Positions 1-8,129 of a DNA stretch of 64,000 nucleotides are shown here, piece by piece. This DNA comes from Acetobacterium paludosum. Lineage in GTDB: Bacteria; Bacillota; Clostridia; Eubacteriales; Eubacteriaceae. The position numbers and the translations under genes are program-made. Each line of letters begins with the position of its first letter. The stretch's first letter is position 1. The stretch lies in assembly GCF_008086595.1 (NCBI RefSeq), contig NZ_RXYA01000009.1, forward strand, positions 62,001-126,000. Reading direction: 5' to 3'. Below the pieces are notes generated by a model. It was given only the letters and a program-made list of their open reading frames with translations. It was not told the origin of the DNA and made no database searches.

Positions 1-2677
1 AGGTTGTATTTTGCGTCGTCACCTTGGGTATGACAACACCGCTGCTGGGTGTCACCTTGATGGTATAGGTTTTTGCCGTTTTGCCCTGTTCCTGATTAAC
101 AATCGTAATGGTTGTTTCGGTCTTATAGCTGACCGGGATCGTGAGTGACGCTCCGCTGGCCACCGTCGTGTCGGCCACCTTGATGACGCCACTGCCGCTG
201 GGGGTAACCGTGATCCCTTCCACATCATTGGCCACGGTGACGTTGGGGTAATTATAAGTGGTGGCTGAAAAAACAAAGTTTTCCGCTGGAACGTTGAGGC
301 CGATGCCCGTTAGGTCGGCGGATGCCGGCAGGGTGTAGGTCGCACTGGTCACGCCACTGTTTAAATAACCGGCCCGGGTGGCAATAGCCTTGACGGTCAT
401 CGCCTGATCAATGGTAATCGTTGCCGTTGTGCCGGTCTTTACGATAGTATTTGTTGCCCCGGCCACTGTCGACGGGTCTGATCCATCGGTGGTGTAGTAG
501 ATGGCTTCCGCCTCGATTGACGACAGCGCCACAGTAGCTGGAAACGTCATCGCTCCGTCAGTCGGACTAAAGGTGACGGGATTCTGGGAGGGGGTAAAAC
601 TGCCTACACCGGGCGTGACCTTGATGGTATAGGTTTTTGGTGCTTTTCCTTGTTCCTTGGTGACAACTTCGATGATTTTTTCAACTTTAAAACTGACCAC
701 AATCGGCTCGGATGGCATTCCATTTGCCGTAGTTTTTCCATCCACGGTGATACTGCCACTACCACTGGGGGTAATGTTGATGCTTTGGGTATCATATGGC
801 ACGGTGACGCTGGGGTAGTTATAGGTTGCCGGTGTAAACGTAAAATTGTCTGTTGTTGTGCTGAGGGCAATACCCGTCAGGTCGGCGGATGCCGCCTGGG
901 TGAAAGTCGCACTGGCAATCGCACTGTCGTAATACCCGGACCGAGTGGCAACGACCTTTAGTGTGATATTGCTGGTAACTGAGATTTCTGCCGATCCCCC
1001 AACTACTTTTGTGGTATTTTGGGCACCAGCCGTCGTCGGGTTCGATCCATCGGTGGTATAGTAGATGGCGTCCGCCCCTTGTGAGGAAATGGTCACCGTG
1101 GTTGGAAAGGCAACTGCCCCGGATGGGCTGATGACCGGTTGTGATTGGGTGGGTGTATAACCGCCACCGCCGCCGTCACCACCAGAATTAGGCGGTGCTG
1201 GCATGCTCGGCTGCGCCGTAACTCCCGGCGCCACTGTAAAAGCACCCGGACGGGTTGCAAAGATGGCGCCATTGGCCCGAATATCAGCGTGTTGGATCGC
1301 TCCCGGACCCGAGAAAATAGCTCCTGGTGCTTGCACCACCGCGCTTTGGATCACGGCCGTCGGTGGCGTTAAAATGCCGCAATTCAATGCCCCCGATTGA
1401 AGCGAGAGCAGTTGCACTTGGCAGCCCGGTGCTAAGGAGAGTTGCGTGCCTGGTGTCTGTAAGCTAAGGCTGCCAATGGCGCCGCCAATACTAACGCCAC
1501 CGGGAGAGCCGCCACTGCTGCCGGCCGTGATTTGCATCGGTGCACCCGTTCCTGTTCCCCCACCCGGAGTGGTTGCCGTGAACTGGGTGCCGCCTGGTAA
1601 GGAAAATGAGAACGCTTGTGACGGACTTCCTGAAATACCGACCCCCGTCCCCGCTGACAGTCTAGTAAAATACTCGATATAAAGATTTTCGAGTTCAGTC
1701 GTTATGGAACCTGTTGTTTCTTGTGTAATTTGGTCAGCATTAATCGTGTCAGCGGCGCTTTCTTCAGTCTTTTCAGCGACCTGATCTGCGCCTATGGTCA
1801 GATCACCATTGATGTGAAGATTCCGCAGCGTTATCCCATCGGCTTTAACGATCACATCACCATCGATCACCTCGGTGCCGGTTTCCGGGCCGTAGGTGCC
1901 AGCGGTATCATAAACCACCGCTGCCGCTTTTTTCGCCAGCCCGTCAACAGCTTTCTGGATGGCAGTCGTGGCTTTATTTACTTCAAGCTGGCTATTGTCG
2001 GCTGTTACCGCGTTGTCGGTCAGGGCTTTTTGCAAAGTTCCCCAGGACGCAGCCGTATAGTCCGTTTCTGCGGACTTTCCGATGGCTGTCAGCAGCGCCT
2101 GATAAGCGGTTAAATCGGTTTGATTTTTGGTGACTTTCACCAGCAGGGCTTCCAGCCGCAGCGAGCTCCCCACCGTGCCCAGCTGATCGCCGTCTTTGAT
2201 CCACTGGCTTTCATCGGCGGGCAGATCCCCAACATTCTGAACATGGCCCCGGTACTGGACACTGTAGCCGGGAACCGGTTTTCCATCACTATCCGTCAGG
2301 ACAATTTTAACGGCTTCAATCCGTAGGCTTTCGCCTCTCGTGCCGGCGTAATCGCCATCTTTGGGCCAGTTGGCAGAATCGTTTTCATCATAAAGCCAGC
2401 CCTTATTCTGAACGTGGACGTTATAGCGCATTTCCATCCCGGCGGGAATTTCACCGGTCAGTTTGATTTCAAACCCTTCAATCCGTTTGGACTGACCCTC
2501 AGTACCGATGATTGCCGGGCTGTCGACCCAACTGCCATCAGCAGGGTAATCCCCGACGTCCTGGATATGTCCGCGATAGGCTACCCCCACTGGGTTGTCG
2601 GCGGCCAATGTCGTCACCGGCAGGCATAGAAAAACCAGTGTGATAAATGCACACCAGTAAATAAACTTGCTGTTCAT
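1..2677 (-). CDS. ChW-repeat surface protein with chitobiase-type and cadherin-like modules (C-terminus cut by window edge)
   Basis: The reading frame is open from an ATG at 2677 to base 1, about 892 codons, and continues outside the window. It begins with a signal peptide ending LAADNPVG. Three ChW-type repeats follow (HIQDVGDYP, HVQNKGWLYD and HVQNVGDLP blocks), then a FIVAR-like helical stretch and the opening of the beta-helix-like domain seen in the other adhesins (YDTAGTYGPETGTE). From there it diverges into low-complexity Gly/Pro/Ala sequence. Two chitobiase/hexosaminidase C-terminal-like modules follow (both with AIYYTTDGSxP), each with cadherin-like beta-sandwich sequence (LTGIGLNVPAENF). 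No catalytic domain is visible, so adhesion or wall binding is the likely role. The signal peptide is nearly the same as those of the two large paralogs to the right, showing common ancestry with different C-terminal modules. Confidence 0.85.
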   Translation of the reverse strand, partial: MNSKFIYWCAFITLVFLCLPVTTLAADNPVGVAYRGHIQDVGDYPADGSWVDSPAIIGTEGQSKRIEGFEIKLTGEIPAGMEMRYNVHVQNKGWLYDENDSANWPKDGDYAGTRGESLRIEAVKIVLTDSDGKPVPGYSVQYRGHVQNVGDLPADESQWIKDGDQLGTVGSSLRLEALLVKVTKNQTDLTAYQALLTAIGKSAETDYTAASWGTLQKALTDNAVTADNSQLEVNKATTAIQKAVDGLAKKAAAVVYDTAGTYGPETGTEVIDGDVIVKADGITLRNLHINGDLTIGADQVAEKTEESAADTINADQITQETTGSITTELENLYIEYFTRLSAGTGVGISGSPSQAFSFSLPGGTQFTATTPGGGTGTGAPMQITAGSSGGSPGGVSIGGAIGSLSLQTPGTQLSLAPGCQVQLLSLQSGALNCGILTPPTAVIQSAVVQAPGAIFSGPGAIQHADIRANGAIFATRPGAFTVAPGVTAQPSMPAPPNSGGDGGGGGYTPTQSQPVISPSGAVAFPTTVTISSQGADAIYYTTDGSNPTTAGAQNTTKVVGGSAEISVTSNITLKVVATRSGYYDSAIASATFTQAASADLTGIALSTTTDNFTFTPATYNYPSVTVPYDTQSINITPSGSGSITVDGKTTANGMPSEPIVVSFKVEKIIEVVTKEQGKAPKTYTIKVTPGVGSFTPSQNPVTFSPTDGAMTFPATVALSSIEAEAIYYTTDGSDPSTVAGATNTIVKTGTTATITIDQAMTVKAIATRAGYLNSGVTSATYTLPASADLTGIGLNVPAENFVFSATTYNYPNVTVANDVEGITVTPSGSGVIKVADTTVASGASLTIPVSYKTETTITIVNQEQGKTAKTYTIKVTPSSGVVIPKVTTQNTT

Positions 2678-2830
2678 GATTTTTCTCCAATCAGTTTGAA
2701 TCATAGGTAATTTTAAACCTAACCGGCAGTAAAACGACTATTTTTTTATAATGAAAACAAATAAACAATTAGCTGAATCTTACCATGGAAATAACATCCT
2801 GTCCAACGTTAAAAGACGTAGATTTGGGTC

Positions 2831-2866
2831 AAAAAAGCAGCGGCTCGAGGCTCACTGCTTTTTTTC
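2831..2866. terminator. Bidirectional intrinsic terminator
   Basis: An AAAAAAGCAG arm pairs with CTGCTTTTTT around a GC-rich loop. It lies just past the stop of the leftward diguanylate cyclase gene and upstream of the ChW gene. A very similar AAAAAAGCAGCG hairpin occurs at 7039-7072. Confidence 0.7.
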
Positions 2867-2903
2867 TAACCAGACGTTGATACGTTTGTCTCTTCTTAAT
2901 CAT

Positions 2904-4013
2904 TCAAACATCGGTTTGTCCCTTGATGGCTAGCTCAGCCAACACTTCTTCATCCAGTTCCTCATAGCTGACGACCTTGTTGCGGCCGCCATGCTTGGCC
3001 ACATACAGAGCCTGATCAGCTTTTTTGATGGTCTCAAAACAGTCGCCGCCGGGATAGATGGCTACTCCCAGCGAAATGGTAATTCTGCAGACCCCATTAA
3101 CGGAGTTTTCCACCGAATGGCGAATCCGCTCCGCCACCAGGCTGGCCTGCTCCGGGGAACAGTCAAATAATAGCGCGACAAACTCCTCGCCGCCCCATCG
3201 GATCACCAGATCCGGCCCCCGCAGACTGTATCGGATGCAATCTGCCACAAACATCAGAATACGATCACCCTCATCATGCCCATATGTATCATTGACCTGT
3301 TTAAAATGATCCACATCCATAATCAGGATGGCAATGTTATCACTCAGAAAAGACAGATCATGGCCCTCACCCATAATCTTGTGCAGCTGGCGGCGGTTGA
3401 AAACCTGGGTCAGCGGGTCGTGAAAAAGGGCAAACTCCAGTTTTTTCTGGGTCACATAATGATCATAGTAAAACCGGGTGACAATCATATCCACCAGGCA
3501 TAACAAAACGATCACCTGAATATTGATGGCCAGCATCACATCCAGATTGCTAAAATGGTAGAGATTGTCAGCCAGCAGAATATCCCCAATCAAACCCAGT
3601 TGGGCAATCATCGCAAAGAATGGCGGTGCACTGAAGGAAGCCAGCAGCAGAATAAAGCTCATGATCAGGAAGCCTTCATTCATATAAATTTGATCCGACA
3701 TGTAAGAGACCACCCAGATATTTCCCCAGATCATGGCATGCACCATGATCAGCGAAATGGCAGACATGATTTTATAATTGCTGGTTTTACGGTAGGCTAC
3801 CACCACCACCGCCAATGGAATCACTACTAGACTTCTTAACAGCAGTGACAGCCAGGAAACCTGTTTGTAAATCTGCCAGTCCGGGACAAACAGAATAAAA
3901 AACAGCAGCGATGAGGCAAACAGGATGCCCAGATTAAAGCGCTTGTAGTAATCGTATTTGGACTGATAGAAATCGTCCTTGGCTTTGCCTTGCAGTTCTA
4001 AAAATGGGTTCAT
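2904..4013 (-). CDS. Membrane-bound diguanylate cyclase (GGDEF)
   Basis: This 369-residue protein should make cyclic di-GMP from two GTP. The first ~180 residues hold about six hydrophobic membrane segments with no recognisable ligand-binding motif. The GGDEF domain starts at HDPLTQVFNRR (residues 199-208). The active-site loop is GGEEF (274-278), a functional variant, and an RGPD inhibitory-site motif (265-268) sits exactly five residues before it, so product inhibition is expected. Metal-binding Asp residues are present in MDVDHFK. A GGAGG ribosome binding site precedes the ATG at 4013. It is a single gene between a surface protein and an ATPase; since c-di-GMP commonly controls adhesins, a link to the neighbouring surface proteins is plausible but inferred. 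Confidence 0.93.
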   Translation of the reverse strand: MNPFLELQGKAKDDFYQSKYDYYKRFNLGILFASSLLFFILFVPDWQIYKQVSWLSLLLRSLVVIPLAVVVVAYRKTSNYKIMSAISLIMVHAMIWGNIWVVSYMSDQIYMNEGFLIMSFILLLASFSAPPFFAMIAQLGLIGDILLADNLYHFSNLDVMLAINIQVIVLLCLVDMIVTRFYYDHYVTQKKLEFALFHDPLTQVFNRRQLHKIMGEGHDLSFLSDNIAILIMDVDHFKQVNDTYGHDEGDRILMFVADCIRYSLRGPDLVIRWGGEEFVALLFDCSPEQASLVAERIRHSVENSVNGVCRITISLGVAIYPGGDCFETIKKADQALYVAKHGGRNKVVSYEELDEEVLAELAIKGQTDV

Positions 4014-4100
4014 TGTTTTGACCTCCGTTTCTCATGATGACCATGACATAAATTGATACTCTTATATTACCCTATTATAATCTATTTATTAATGGTTAAC

Positions 4101-4165
4101 AATAAAAACCCCCGGACTTCATCAACGGTTGCCTTTTTTATGGCAACAACCGGATATCCGGGGGA
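4101..4165 (-). terminator. Intrinsic terminator of the ATPase gene
   Basis: Two nested arms (CCCCCGG/CCGGGGG outside, GTTGCC/GGCAAC inside) form a long hairpin followed on the minus strand by GTTTTTATT. It lies 60 bp beyond the stop of the AAA/DUF4143 gene. Confidence 0.7.
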
Positions 4166-4222
4166 TAAATCGCGCCGCATTAGATTGGCAATAAAATTTT
4201 GACGCACTTGCTAGTCTTTATC

Positions 4223-5425
4223 CTAGTCTGCTAAGAGAAATTTTATAATGTTTAAATGTTGAATACCATTGCGGCTGCGGTCGAAATCATCCATCGTGAG
4301 GACGAATTTAGGATAATTATCGGAGATTGCTTCTAACGGCGAAAATTCTCTTTCGACCGTTGCTGCTTCTGCTAAAATATAAGCAACCTGGTAATAAATC
4401 CGTTCACTTCCCCGGTCGGCCACAAAGTCGACTTCGGTGGTTGACACCTTTCCCACTTTGACGGCATACCCGCGTCTTAATAGTTCCATATAAACAATAT
4501 TTTCCAAAACCTGCTGGATATCCCGTTCGTTATTTCCGTAAAGTACTTCTCTGAAACCATGGTCCGTTAAATAGATTTTCTCCTGAAACTTTAGCACCTG
4601 CTTACCAACAATATCTTCTCTTTCAACCAGGTGTGCAAAACAAGCTGCTTCGCAATAATTGAGATAATTATAAACCGTTTCCTGCGAGAGACTTCTTTTT
4701 TCGTTCTTTAAAAATTTAATCATCGCCGGTGCCGAAAATGGATTGCCAATATTGACCATCAAAAACAACAGAATACGCTGGAGCAAATCAATATTTCTGA
4801 CCTTGTTTCGCTCAACAATGTCTTTTAACACCACCGAATCATAGATGTCGGAAAGATATTTTTTTTGGGAATTCTCATCAATGTTGGCGTCATAAATAAA
4901 CGGCATGCCACCCATTCTCAGATAGTTGTGAAACAGCTGGGGCAGCTCGGCAGCGCCGCCGTCAAGCCTGTTTATCTCGTAAACTTCCTTAAAGGAGAAG
5001 GGGTAGATATTAAATTCCACATACCGTCCCCCCAGATAGGTGGCAAGTTCTCCAGAAAGCAGTTTGGCATTTGAACCGGTAATGTAAATATCAAGATCAA
5101 AATCAATCAGAAAGGCATTGATGGCCTTTTCCCAGCCATTAATTTCCTGAATTTCATCGAGGAACAGATACATCTTTTTCGCTGGCAGCACCTGTTCTTT
5201 GACATGATCGTAAAGCTGATCGACCCGATTTTTCAGCAACCATTCGCCGGATTCCAAATTGATTGAAATAATCTGGCGGTTGTCAACCCCGCGGTCGATT
5301 AATTCATCTTTGATCAGATCCAGCATCACCGATTTGCCGCAGCGTCGAATCCCCGTCAATACCTTAATGACATTCTGATTAATAAAAGGCCTGATTTGTT
5401 GCAGATAGCTTTCTCTTTTTATCAT
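4223..5425 (-). CDS. AAA+ ATPase of the AAA_14/DUF4143 family
   Basis: This 400-residue protein matches the widespread two-domain family: an N-terminal AAA_14 ATPase with Walker A GIRRCGKS (25-32) and Walker B YLFLDE (86-91), then a winged-helix region and a C-terminal DUF4143 domain with a nuclease-like core (EVDFVADRGSERIYYQVAY). The cellular role of the family is not settled; links to nucleic-acid transactions and to mobile or defence-type loci have been suggested. The ATG at 5425 has a GGGAG ribosome binding site. The gene stands alone, and a perfect 17-bp inverted repeat lies 47 bp upstream of the start (5472-5525), a good candidate operator. It has its own terminator at 4101-4165. Confidence 0.85.
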   Translation of the reverse strand: MIKRESYLQQIRPFINQNVIKVLTGIRRCGKSVMLDLIKDELIDRGVDNRQIISINLESGEWLLKNRVDQLYDHVKEQVLPAKKMYLFLDEIQEINGWEKAINAFLIDFDLDIYITGSNAKLLSGELATYLGGRYVEFNIYPFSFKEVYEINRLDGGAAELPQLFHNYLRMGGMPFIYDANIDENSQKKYLSDIYDSVVLKDIVERNKVRNIDLLQRILLFLMVNIGNPFSAPAMIKFLKNEKRSLSQETVYNYLNYCEAACFAHLVEREDIVGKQVLKFQEKIYLTDHGFREVLYGNNERDIQQVLENIVYMELLRRGYAVKVGKVSTTEVDFVADRGSERIYYQVAYILAEAATVEREFSPLEAISDNYPKFVLTMDDFDRSRNGIQHLNIIKFLLAD

Positions 5426-5471
5426 AAAACCATCACTCCCTCTCTATTGCTTTTATTATATCGAACGAGCA

Positions 5472-5525
5472 ATGCAATAGCAACAAAATATTTCGATACA
5501 TCGAAAACTTTTGTTGCTATTGCAT
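5472..5525. promoter_or_regulatory. Perfect 17-bp inverted repeat upstream of the ATPase gene
   Basis: ATGCAATAGCAACAAAA at 5472-5488 is the exact reverse complement of 5509-5525. The 20-bp spacer itself contains the smaller palindrome TTTCGAtacaTCGAAA. No T-run follows on either side, so an operator or recombination site is more likely than a terminator. Confidence 0.6.
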
Positions 5526-5787
5526 ATATATTTCATTATAACGAAATCTTTAACCATTAAAGAAAACCACCCCGCTGGCTGGGTTCCGCTATACGCAGTA
5601 CTCCAGCTTCCGCTGCTTAATTTTTTAATCGATCCATCGCTGGCACTGGCATAAACATGCTGCCGTTTTCTCTGATTGCCGGTCCCGGGATGATTAAACG
5701 AAGTATCTGGTGGTAATAAGAAAGTAAAGAACGTGGTTTTTTACGGAAGGATTCCCATTATTTAAACAAGAAAGTGAGGTTTGCAAA
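5526..5787. other. Intergenic region with a possible gene remnant
   Basis: No complete gene is seen. On the minus strand about 5570-5700 can be read as ASDGSIKKLSSGSWSTAYSG, whose SGSWS ending recalls the C-termini of the large adhesins (NSSWSKQ, GNWSKTN). It has no start or clean end and may be a decayed tail. The right end holds the ribosome binding site of the next gene. Confidence 0.3.
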
Positions 5788-7017
5788 ATGAACAACAAAT
5801 TTACCAGAATGACGGGTTTGTTGCTGACTATCCTGATGTTGCTGGTGCTGGCCCTGCCCCAGAGCATCATGGCCGAACCGGTCCAGCTCAACTGGCCTTC
5901 CTGCAACTATCGTACCCATGTCCAGAATATCGGCTGGCAGGATTGGAAAACTGCCGGCCAGACCAGCGGTACCTTTGGCCAGTCGCTGCGGCTGGAGGCC
6001 ATCGAAATTACCGTCAACGATGAGGGCAACGATCTGGGAGTGGAATACCAGACCCACGTCCAGAACATCGGCTGGCAGGAGCTGAAATACGATGGCGAAA
6101 CCAGCGGTACCTATGGCCAGTCCCTGCGGCTGGAAGCGATCCGGATCCAGTTAACCGGCAGCTCTGCCAATCTCTTTGATGTCTACTATCGGGTCCACGC
6201 TCAGAATCTGGGCTGGCTGGGCTGGGCTAAAAACGGTGACAGCGCCGGGTCTGCCGGTCTTAGCTATCGGCTGGAAGCGATCGAAATCGTCGTGGTTGGC
6301 AAAGGCCATGCCGCCCCGGGCTCCACCCTCCGACCGTTTGTCAGTGTTTACAGTATGGGCATCGCCCAAACCCAGGAAGAAAACTATTATGACGTCAATA
6401 CCGCTAAGTGGGTTTACGCTTCCCGCTACGAACGGCCGGTGTTTTATGACAACAGTCTGGTGCAGCTGAATTTAAGCGTCTTTTATGAAGCCCTAGAAAA
6501 CAGCTGGGTGCAGGCCAACAATGCCGAGCTGACGACCTTTATCAATGCCTACACCACTAATCCCGCCTTCCGCCAGAACCTGATCGGGAAATACGAGAAC
6601 ATTGTCAATGCCGCAATAAGCTACAACAATAACAATATTATCTCGGTGACTCAGGATCAGTACACCTATACCGGCGGCGCCCATGGCAATAGCGAGCTGA
6701 CGGCCCACAGCTTTTGCACCAAAACCGGGGATGAACTGACCCTGGGGGATATCATGGCGATTCCTGATAACCAGATCAGTCCCAAGCTGACGACGGAATT
6801 TCAAAACCTCAAAAATACTGATCCCCGCTACGCTGACATTGATCTCACCGCCATCGCCAGTAAGCTCAATGCCAACTCCCACTACTATCTCACCGATGCC
6901 GGGGTCTGCGTCTACTTCAACCCCTATGAAGTCGCCTACGGCGCTGTCGGTCGGGTTGAGTTGATTATCCCCTACACCCGCACCGATCTGCTGGCGGATA
7001 TTGAGACACTGATTTAA
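5788..7017 (+). CDS. Secreted ChW-repeat protein with C-terminal DUF3298 (RsiV-like) domain
   Basis: This 409-residue protein has a signal peptide (about residues 1-30, ending QSIMA) and three canonical ChW repeats with HVQNIGWQ, HVQNIGWQ and HAQNLGWL cores. About residues 175-405 form a DUF3298/RsiV-type domain (YTYTGGAHGNS, TGDELTLGDI and a terminal VELIIPYTRTDLLA). In other proteins this domain is found in peptidoglycan deacetylases (PdaC) and in lysozyme-binding RsiV, so binding of wall or lysozyme-like ligands is possible. A GTGAGG ribosome binding site precedes the ATG. It is the only rightward surface gene here and has its own terminator. Unlike the large paralogs its ChW repeats all keep the Gly-Trp core. 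Confidence 0.87.
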   Translation: MNNKFTRMTGLLLTILMLLVLALPQSIMAEPVQLNWPSCNYRTHVQNIGWQDWKTAGQTSGTFGQSLRLEAIEITVNDEGNDLGVEYQTHVQNIGWQELKYDGETSGTYGQSLRLEAIRIQLTGSSANLFDVYYRVHAQNLGWLGWAKNGDSAGSAGLSYRLEAIEIVVVGKGHAAPGSTLRPFVSVYSMGIAQTQEENYYDVNTAKWVYASRYERPVFYDNSLVQLNLSVFYEALENSWVQANNAELTTFINAYTTNPAFRQNLIGKYENIVNAAISYNNNNIISVTQDQYTYTGGAHGNSELTAHSFCTKTGDELTLGDIMAIPDNQISPKLTTEFQNLKNTDPRYADIDLTAIASKLNANSHYYLTDAGVCVYFNPYEVAYGAVGRVELIIPYTRTDLLADIETLI

Positions 7018-7038
7018 AACCGCAAAATCCCGCCCACT

Positions 7039-7074
7039 AAAAAAGCAGCGACTCAAAGTTCGCTGCTTTTTTCT
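7039..7074 (+). terminator. Intrinsic terminator of the ChW-DUF3298 gene
   Basis: An AAAAAAGCAGCGA arm pairs with TCGCTGCTTTTTT about 20 bp after the stop codon. Confidence 0.8.
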
Positions 7075-7190
7075 GGTTATCCGTGCTCAGACCGCTTTAT
7101 CAATCGTCCCGGAAACGGCTATTTACAGATGTAGCAATTTAAATTACCACCGGTGTAATTAAAACCGCAGATGTGATAACCGGCGGGGAT

Positions 7191-7224
7191 GGTGAATTAA
7201 GTGTTTCGAAACGGCGGCGTGTTG
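7191..7224. repeat. 34-bp dispersed repeat, copy 1
   Basis: This stretch containing GTGTTTCGAAACGGCGGCGT matches 11717-11750 at all but about four or five positions. Both copies lie beside adhesin genes or their remnants. Confidence 0.5.
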
Positions 7225-7232
7225 AGAACGAC

Positions 7233-7263
7233 AAAACCCACAGCCTAGCAGACTGTGGGTTTT
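7233..7263. terminator. Hairpin terminator
   Basis: AAAACCCACAG (7233-7243) and CTGTGGGTTTT (7253-7263) form a perfect 11-bp stem with A/T tracts on both sides. It lies beyond the end of the leftward toxin gene and the ChW fragment. Confidence 0.7.
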
Positions 7264-7302
7264 GTAACTTAACAGGATAACTTCGTAGCGGCCTCCGGCC
7301 AT

Positions 7303-7362
7303 TTACTCGTCCTTGACCAGCTTAATCCGAATCGATTCCAGCCGTTTGGCTGTGTTGTTAGC
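7303..7362 (-). pseudogene. C-terminal scrap of a ChW-repeat gene
   Basis: The minus strand reads AKRLESIRIKLVKDE followed by TAA at 7303. This is the characteristic end of a ChW repeat (compare LRLEAIRIQL in the gene at 5788). No upstream ChW sequence remains; instead the toxin gene begins directly to the right. It is therefore the tail of a lost surface-protein gene. Confidence 0.6.
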
Positions 7363-7365
7363 TTT

Positions 7366-7683
7366 TCAAAATTTGAAGGTATTTGAAAAATTCATTTTGG
7401 CGTAAAGAATGCGCTGAATTTCAACGACCTTTTCCGCTTCTTTAACCAGATAAAAGACGGCATAGCTCTTCACTGGCAGCAGCCGATACTCCCCATCCAG
7501 GGCTTTGACCAGCGGATAGATTGGATGGGCATAGGGAAACTGATCCAGCAAGGCAATGGCTTTTTCTAATGCTTCCATTAAATCCAGGGCCGCCTGGGGC
7601 GATTTTAGTTGATCAGCGATGTATAAAAGGATTTCCTGTAGATCCTTTTGGGCAATTGGCAGATAAGTGATCTTATACATCAC
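7366..7683 (-). CDS. RelE/ParE-family toxin
   Basis: This 105-residue protein has the compact RelE/ParE fold signatures: an N-terminal ITYLPIAQKDLQEILLYIAD segment, central FPYAHPIYPL and a C-terminal basic strand (YRLLPVKSYAVFYLV, VVEIQRILYAKMN). Family members either cut ribosome-bound mRNA (RelE) or poison gyrase (ParE); which applies cannot be decided here. It overlaps the upstream antitoxin by 11 bp, the usual antitoxin-first arrangement. The pair sits against the remnant of a lost ChW gene, suggesting late insertion. The last residues extend beyond the usual end after the YAKMN motif. Confidence 0.88.
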   Translation of the reverse strand: MMYKITYLPIAQKDLQEILLYIADQLKSPQAALDLMEALEKAIALLDQFPYAHPIYPLVKALDGEYRLLPVKSYAVFYLVKEAEKVVEIQRILYAKMNFSNTFKF

Positions 7684-7960
7684 TGTTTTTAGCTTTGGCT
7701 TTCAGCGTTTTCTTTAAATCAGCAAATACTTCTTTATGCGAAAAACGTTGGCTGGTTTGTTCGGCTTCCAATTCCGCCTCTTTTAATTTAAAATAGACTT
7801 CGCTGTCAAATTGAAATTTTTGATACGCTTCATAACTCATCACAACCATATCACCATAACCATTTTTGGTCAGGAAAACCGGTTCCCCTGTTTCATGAAC
7901 CTCTTTTGAAATGGTGGCAAAGTGGTTACGCAGATCTGAAACGGGTCTGATTTTTACCAT
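7673..7960 (-). CDS. Phd/YefM-family antitoxin
   Basis: This 95-residue protein starts with the Phd/YefM DNA-binding domain (IRPVSDLRNHFATISKEV, EPVFLTKNGYGDMVVMSYEAY). A charged C-terminal helix, expected to wrap the toxin, follows. It should bind the toxin and repress its own promoter. The ATG at 7960 has an AAAGGAGG ribosome binding site. The short AT-rich interval to its right is the likely autoregulated promoter, though no clear palindrome was found. Confidence 0.88.
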   Translation of the reverse strand: MVKIRPVSDLRNHFATISKEVHETGEPVFLTKNGYGDMVVMSYEAYQKFQFDSEVYFKLKEAELEAEQTSQRFSHKEVFADLKKTLKAKAKNSDV

Positions 7961-8040
7961 GCCAACACCTCCTTTTTTGTTTAGTTTATCATAATTACGC
8001 TAAGTTGTAAAGTACTGAAAGAAGGTCGGTTAGTTGTTAT

Positions 8041-8112
8041 TTATGGAATCTCCACCGCAACCGATACGATGTCGGTTGACTCTTCAAATTCAGCATCGAC
8101 CAGCGTCTGCTG
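8041..8112 (-). pseudogene. Possible gene tail downstream of the adhesin stop
   Basis: The minus strand reads TLVDAEFEESTDIVSVAVEI then Pro-TAA at 8041. It has coding-like composition but no start and no recognised family. It lies just past the 1186-residue adhesin stop at 8130, and may be an older C-terminus displaced by recombination. Confidence 0.25.
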
Positions 8113-8129
8113 TCAGGCTACTCGCTTAC

